NCBI GenBank assembly: GCA_003554345.1
Contig: PWGE01000395.1
Coordinates: 1-8,733 of the forward strand
DNA: 8,733 nt
Reading direction: 5' to 3'
DNA from: Candidatus Sumerlaeota bacterium
GTDB lineage: Bacteria > Sumerlaeota > T1SED10-198M
The notes under the pieces are model-generated. The model worked only from the letters and a program-made list of their open reading frames with translations, was not told the DNA's origin and did not search any database. Positions within the stretch are counted from its first letter, which is position 1, and each line of letters begins with the position of its first letter. This document shows positions 6,026-8,733 of this stretch, piece by piece. Both the position numbers and the translations under genes were made by a program.

Positions 6026-7067
6026 TTTTCCTGGCAAAAGCTGTAGCAAGTATACGAGCCAAAAAGGGATCAAGCTGATAACCAGCCTGCCTTATGGACT
6101 TCGGAACCAGTGAATTGTCAGTCAATCCCGGGATAGTGTTAATTTCCAGAAAATAAAATTCCTGAGAGTTCCGATCAAACATAAAATCACTCCGGGTCAA
6201 TCCCTTAACCTGGAATAGACGACTTATCCTTTCCGCTATCGCACACAGTTCCTCTTCTTTAAGAGAACTGAGGCTCAGCTGAAAGGTTTCTTCTGCTTTT
6301 CCAGGCACATACTTGGCATTATAGTCAAAGTAACTTGCTTCCAGGGGCACGATACGCACAGGGGGCAGTATCCTTTGAACACCGTCAGAAGGGTTCTCAT
6401 AGACACCAACCGTGTACTCATCGCCATCGACATACTGTTCCACCATTAATACCTGATGCTCTCTCCAGTAACCCTCCAAAAAGTCCTTCACCCTGTCATC
6501 GAGAGAAGAGACGACAGTCATATGGATACTGGAACCCTCATCAACAGGTTTCAAAACAACAGTACCATATTTTTCCAGATATTTTCTTATTATCGACAAT
6601 GCCAGGTTTGACTGCCAGTGAAAAACCAGGGAACTGGCAGGCACTTTTATCCCAAAGTGGGCAAGAAAGCGACAAGCAGCAAACTTATGCAAGGTCAGGG
6701 CACACACAGAGGAAGAAGAAAAGAGATAAGGAATTTCAAGGGACTCAAAAATAGAGGCCAATTTCCCATCTTCGCCCAGCCGACCATGTATAAGGGGAAC
6801 TACCAGGGGAGATGATGCTTCCTTTATTTTCTGTAATACATGGTAAAAGTCTCTCATGGGACCAAGGGGTTCTCCCTGCTCATCAACCTCTTGCCAAACA
6901 CCTTGTTGACGTCCATCCCAGATAGAAACCCTCAAAAAATCAAAAGCTTTCAGGGCTTTTCCAAAGGTACGGCAGGATTGACGTGATATAGGGGCTTCGT
7001 TGCCGGGCCCACCTGTAAGCATAAAAACCTGATATTTTTCAGTGCTGGATTTGCTTGTATTCATCAT
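5991..7067 (-). CDS. ddl: D-alanine--D-alanine ligase
   Basis: An ATP-grasp ligase making D-Ala-D-Ala for peptidoglycan precursors in the cytoplasm. The 358 residues are near the usual 300-370. Visible landmarks: E24 in the GGPGNEAPIS loop, HGRLGEDG (94-101), KPVDEGSS (173-180), VEQYVDGDEYTVG (209-221), the omega-loop FDYNAKY (247-253), RSD (292-294), and LEINTIPGLTDNS (307-319), which carries E308, N310 and S319. The omega-loop residue is tyrosine (Y253), which favours D-Ala-D-Ala; phenylalanine there is typical of D-Ala-D-Lac ligases. After GSS the sequence is IHMTVV rather than the common VGVSKV. Two consecutive ATGs start the frame (7067 and 7064). GAGAA upstream is better spaced for the second. 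The start overlaps thiD-thiN and the end overlaps the DprA-like gene. Confidence 0.95.
   Translation of the reverse strand: MMNTSKSSTEKYQVFMLTGGPGNEAPISRQSCRTFGKALKAFDFLRVSIWDGRQQGVWQEVDEQGEPLGPMRDFYHVLQKIKEASSPLVVPLIHGRLGEDGKLASIFESLEIPYLFSSSSVCALTLHKFAACRFLAHFGIKVPASSLVFHWQSNLALSIIRKYLEKYGTVVLKPVDEGSSIHMTVVSSLDDRVKDFLEGYWREHQVLMVEQYVDGDEYTVGVYENPSDGVQRILPPVRIVPLEASYFDYNAKYVPGKAEETFQLSLSSLKEEELCAIAERISRLFQVKGLTRSDFMFDRNSQEFYFLEINTIPGLTDNSLVPKSIRQAGYQLDPFLARILATAFARKNEREDFLSCFK
6029..6032 (-). promoter_or_regulatory. Shine-Dalgarno deciding the dprA start
   Basis: AGGA (read leftward) precedes the ATG at 6025 by three bases within the ddl coding sequence. The spacing is short but the site is clear, and it favours this ATG over the TTG at 6073. 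Confidence 0.5.
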
Positions 7068-8391
7068 AAATTCTCACAATAATGCGGGCCACATCCATAG
7101 GACTGTTCCCAATAATCCGGGACACAGGTTCTTTGCCCACTTCACCAAGGTCATAAATAACATCCGGCACCTCACCGATTTGCTCAATCACCCTGCTGGT
7201 TCCCCATTCAAGAGATGACCCCTCTTTTTCTTTAACAGAGCGGGGTTCAGCAGAGCGATCAAAAGAAGCTATTTTCAGTCCCAGTTTTTCACTAATTTTC
7301 GTGATTTCCGGCATATATCTGATATTCATGACAGCCTTTTTTTCATGATCTGCACCGGCAACAGTGAGCAAAACCTTCCCTATGTGTTGAGATGCACCAT
7401 ATTCAGGCAATGCCACATAACGAATACTATCTCCCATCCGCACAATGCGACCGGGGAATCCCATCGTCTCTTTCAAAGAAGAAGGCACCCTTTTACAGGC
7501 ACACATATTGGACTGCACTTCCGGGATAAGAGGCCCAATCGCCTGTTGCTGAAGATACTCAAAGGCTTCCAGCAATTCCTGCCGAAGGATTCCTTTCTCC
7601 TCTCCAATCTTTCCTGCCACAATATGATTGGTAGGACTGATACCTTTACCCAGGGGTACTGCATATCTTATAGCATCGCTGATGAAACGCCGACCTTTTT
7701 GCACCGCTGCATCGAGAGAATTTCCCTGTGCCAGAAAAGCTGCTATTGCAGCACTAAAGGTACAGCCAGTTCCATGAGTATGAGGATTCAGAGATTTCTG
7801 GTAGTCCAACCACATTTCATTTTGCCCATCCGAAAACAGGTCAAAAGAGTCTCTGTCATCAAAATGGCCTCCTTTAAGAACCACCTTGCCGGCACCAATT
7901 TCATGCAGGGCTTTCACCGCCCGTGAAAAATCCTTTTTCTCAGAGATTGTAATACCTGTTAAAACTTCAGCTTCCGGCAAATTGGGAGTGAGCAAAAAAG
8001 AACGTGGTACCAGCTCATTTTTCAAGGTCTGGACCGCTTTTTCCTCAAGAAGCCGTGACCCGCTTTTTGAAACCATCACAGGATCCAGAACCAACTTCTT
8101 ATCAGTATTTTCATCCAGATAACGGCTCAAAACCATAATAATTTCCTTATTAAAGAGCATCCCTGATTTAAAGTACGTAAAATCAAAGTCATCGGTGATT
8201 GAATCAAGCTGGCTCTGCACAAAATCGGGTTCTATTGGATGTATTCCCTGTACACCGCTAGTATTTTGAGCGGTAAGAGCCGTAATCACCGACATTCCGT
8301 AGCAACCAAGCACTGTAAAAGTTTTCAAATCTGCCTGAATTCCGGCTCCACCACCGGAGTCGGAACCAGCAACAGTCATTACCTGTTTCAT
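7039..8391 (-). CDS. thiDN: HMP/HMP-P kinase fused to ThiN thiamine-phosphate synthase
   Basis: A 450-residue bifunctional enzyme. Residues 1-258 are ThiD, a ribokinase-fold kinase phosphorylating hydroxymethylpyrimidine to HMP-PP. It has AGSDSGGGAGIQADLKTF (8-25), LDPVMVSKSG (102-111), TPNLPEA (135-141), LKGGH (172-176) and HGTGCTFSAAIA with catalytic Cys 210. Residues about 270-448 are a ThiN domain, which joins HMP-PP to the thiazole phosphate and replaces ThiE. Its signatures are GPLIPEVQSNM (286-296), GRI (314-316), YGASQHIGKVL (331-341), MNIRY (355-359), FDRSAEP (377-383) and GKEPVSRIIG (419-428). R315 and H336 align with the Arg and His I recall as essential in the archaeal ThiDN enzyme, which argues for synthase activity rather than a ThiR-like sensor role. 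The ATG overlaps the upstream glycosyltransferase stop as ATGA. No TPP riboswitch lies within the window. Confidence 0.95.
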   Translation of the reverse strand: MKQVMTVAGSDSGGGAGIQADLKTFTVLGCYGMSVITALTAQNTSGVQGIHPIEPDFVQSQLDSITDDFDFTYFKSGMLFNKEIIMVLSRYLDENTDKKLVLDPVMVSKSGSRLLEEKAVQTLKNELVPRSFLLTPNLPEAEVLTGITISEKKDFSRAVKALHEIGAGKVVLKGGHFDDRDSFDLFSDGQNEMWLDYQKSLNPHTHGTGCTFSAAIAAFLAQGNSLDAAVQKGRRFISDAIRYAVPLGKGISPTNHIVAGKIGEEKGILRQELLEAFEYLQQQAIGPLIPEVQSNMCACKRVPSSLKETMGFPGRIVRMGDSIRYVALPEYGASQHIGKVLLTVAGADHEKKAVMNIRYMPEITKISEKLGLKIASFDRSAEPRSVKEKEGSSLEWGTSRVIEQIGEVPDVIYDLGEVGKEPVSRIIGNSPMDVARIIVRIYDEYKQIQH

Positions 8392-8733
8392 TCTTTTTTT
8401 ACCTCTTTCTTCTCATTTGGCCTGTTATCTACAAGCCGTTGATATATTTTTTCCATTTCCCTGGCACAATGGGTAGCCAAAAACTGCCGTTGAACTTTAT
8501 CACGTCCTTTTGTTCCCATTTTCAGACGCAGATCTTTATCTTTGATCAGTCGAAGAAGATACTCTTTAAAGAGTTCAAAACGTTGCAGAGGAAAGACAAA
8601 CCCTGAATAACCGTGGTCTATAACTTCCGGAATACCCCCTTTATCACTACCAACCGGCGGTGTTTTCATATACATTGATTCAATAAGGACCCTGCCAAAC
8701 CCTTCCTGGGAAGAAGGAAGGATGGAGATATCC
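8388..8733 (-). CDS. Glycosyltransferase, GT4/GT-B type (3' part)
   Basis: Only the last 114 codons are present; the gene enters from the right edge. The fragment reads ILPSSQEGFGRVLIESMYMK and then VGSDKGGIPEVIDHGYSGFVFP. This is the donor-binding half of a GT-B glycosyltransferase, with the E-x7-E motif (EGFGRVLIE) and the GG.PE.I..G..G nucleotide-sugar signature. A helical C-terminal region (FKEYLLRLIKDKDLRLKMG) follows, typical of glycosyl transferases group 1, and the protein closes with a Lys/Glu-rich tail. It probably adds a sugar to a surface glycan or lipid. Donor and acceptor cannot be told from this part. The apparent ATG at 8675 is internal. Its TGA overlaps the thiD-thiN ATG by 4 nt, so it is upstream in the same operon. 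Confidence 0.9.
   Translation of the reverse strand, partial: DISILPSSQEGFGRVLIESMYMKTPPVGSDKGGIPEVIDHGYSGFVFPLQRFELFKEYLLRLIKDKDLRLKMGTKGRDKVQRQFLATHCAREMEKIYQRLVDNRPNEKKEVKKE
8402..8405 (-). promoter_or_regulatory. Shine-Dalgarno of thiD-thiN
   Basis: GAGG (read leftward) lies ten bases before the ATG, in the last codons of the glycosyltransferase gene and separated from the start by an A-rich run. The spacing is slightly long. The 4-nt ATGA overlap suggests that termination-reinitiation contributes. Confidence 0.45.

Noticed and set aside
6026-6073. Longer TTG start for the DprA-like gene
   Set aside because: The extra 16 residues do not fit the DprA N-terminus, and the ATG at 6025 has its own AGGA.
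6335-6754. Rightward 139-codon frame
   Set aside because: Antisense shadow of ddl, rich in His/Gln/Pro, with no motif.
7345-7926. Rightward 193-codon frame
   Set aside because: Antisense shadow of the thiD-thiN gene, whose sense-strand motifs are unmistakable.

Overview
The window is ordinary bacterial chromosome, roughly 40-45% GC by eye. It carries eight supportable protein genes packed between about 945 and the right edge, plus one long gene-poor stretch at the left (1-944). No rRNA, tRNA, CRISPR array, transposase or phage gene was recognised. Frequent TTG/ATG start choices, 4-nt overlapping genes, a ThiD-ThiN fusion and a short divergent DprA would fit a spirochaete-like or other deep-branching bacterium. 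That assignment is inference only, because there is no phylogenetic marker here. The Ddl and the polyprenyl-phosphate sugar transferase indicate a peptidoglycan-containing cell with a surface glycan.

Layout, left to right. Positions 1-944 hold no convincing gene. They contain an AT-rich left part with a 13-nt inverted repeat, a more GC-rich and foldable block at about 223-495, and two short motifs (583-616 and 711-741) that resemble sequences commonly dispersed in bacterial intergenic DNA. Positions 949-3697 are a leftward operon: an M24 proline-type aminopeptidase (pepP-like, TTG start), then pseudouridine-5'-phosphate glycosidase (psuG), then a membrane-anchored TPR protein. Each pair is joined by an ATGA stop/start overlap. 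A 70-bp divergent intergenic region holds a perfect TATAAT for the leftward operon. On its other side a polyprenyl-phosphate sugar-1-phosphate transferase (WcaJ/WbaP type) runs rightward, 3768-5189.

Positions 5186-8733 are a second leftward operon: a GT4-type glycosyltransferase (3' end only), thiD-thiN, ddl and a DprA-like gene. All its junctions overlap (4, 29 or 26, and 35 nt). Its last gene meets the sugar transferase tail to tail with a 4-nt overlap, so no dedicated terminator can lie between them.

Working together: the sugar transferase and the glycosyltransferase suggest assembly of a lipid-linked glycan, and Ddl makes the D-Ala-D-Ala end of peptidoglycan precursors. ThiD-ThiN phosphorylates HMP and joins it to the thiazole phosphate, giving thiamine phosphate without ThiE. 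PsuG splits pseudouridine 5'-phosphate into uracil and ribose 5-phosphate, but no pseudouridine kinase is visible here. The operons mix functions, so co-transcription probably reflects genome compaction rather than one pathway. I found no clearly new biological system. The best leads are the structured block at 223-495, the atypical DprA, and a possible truncated gene start immediately after the TPR gene.
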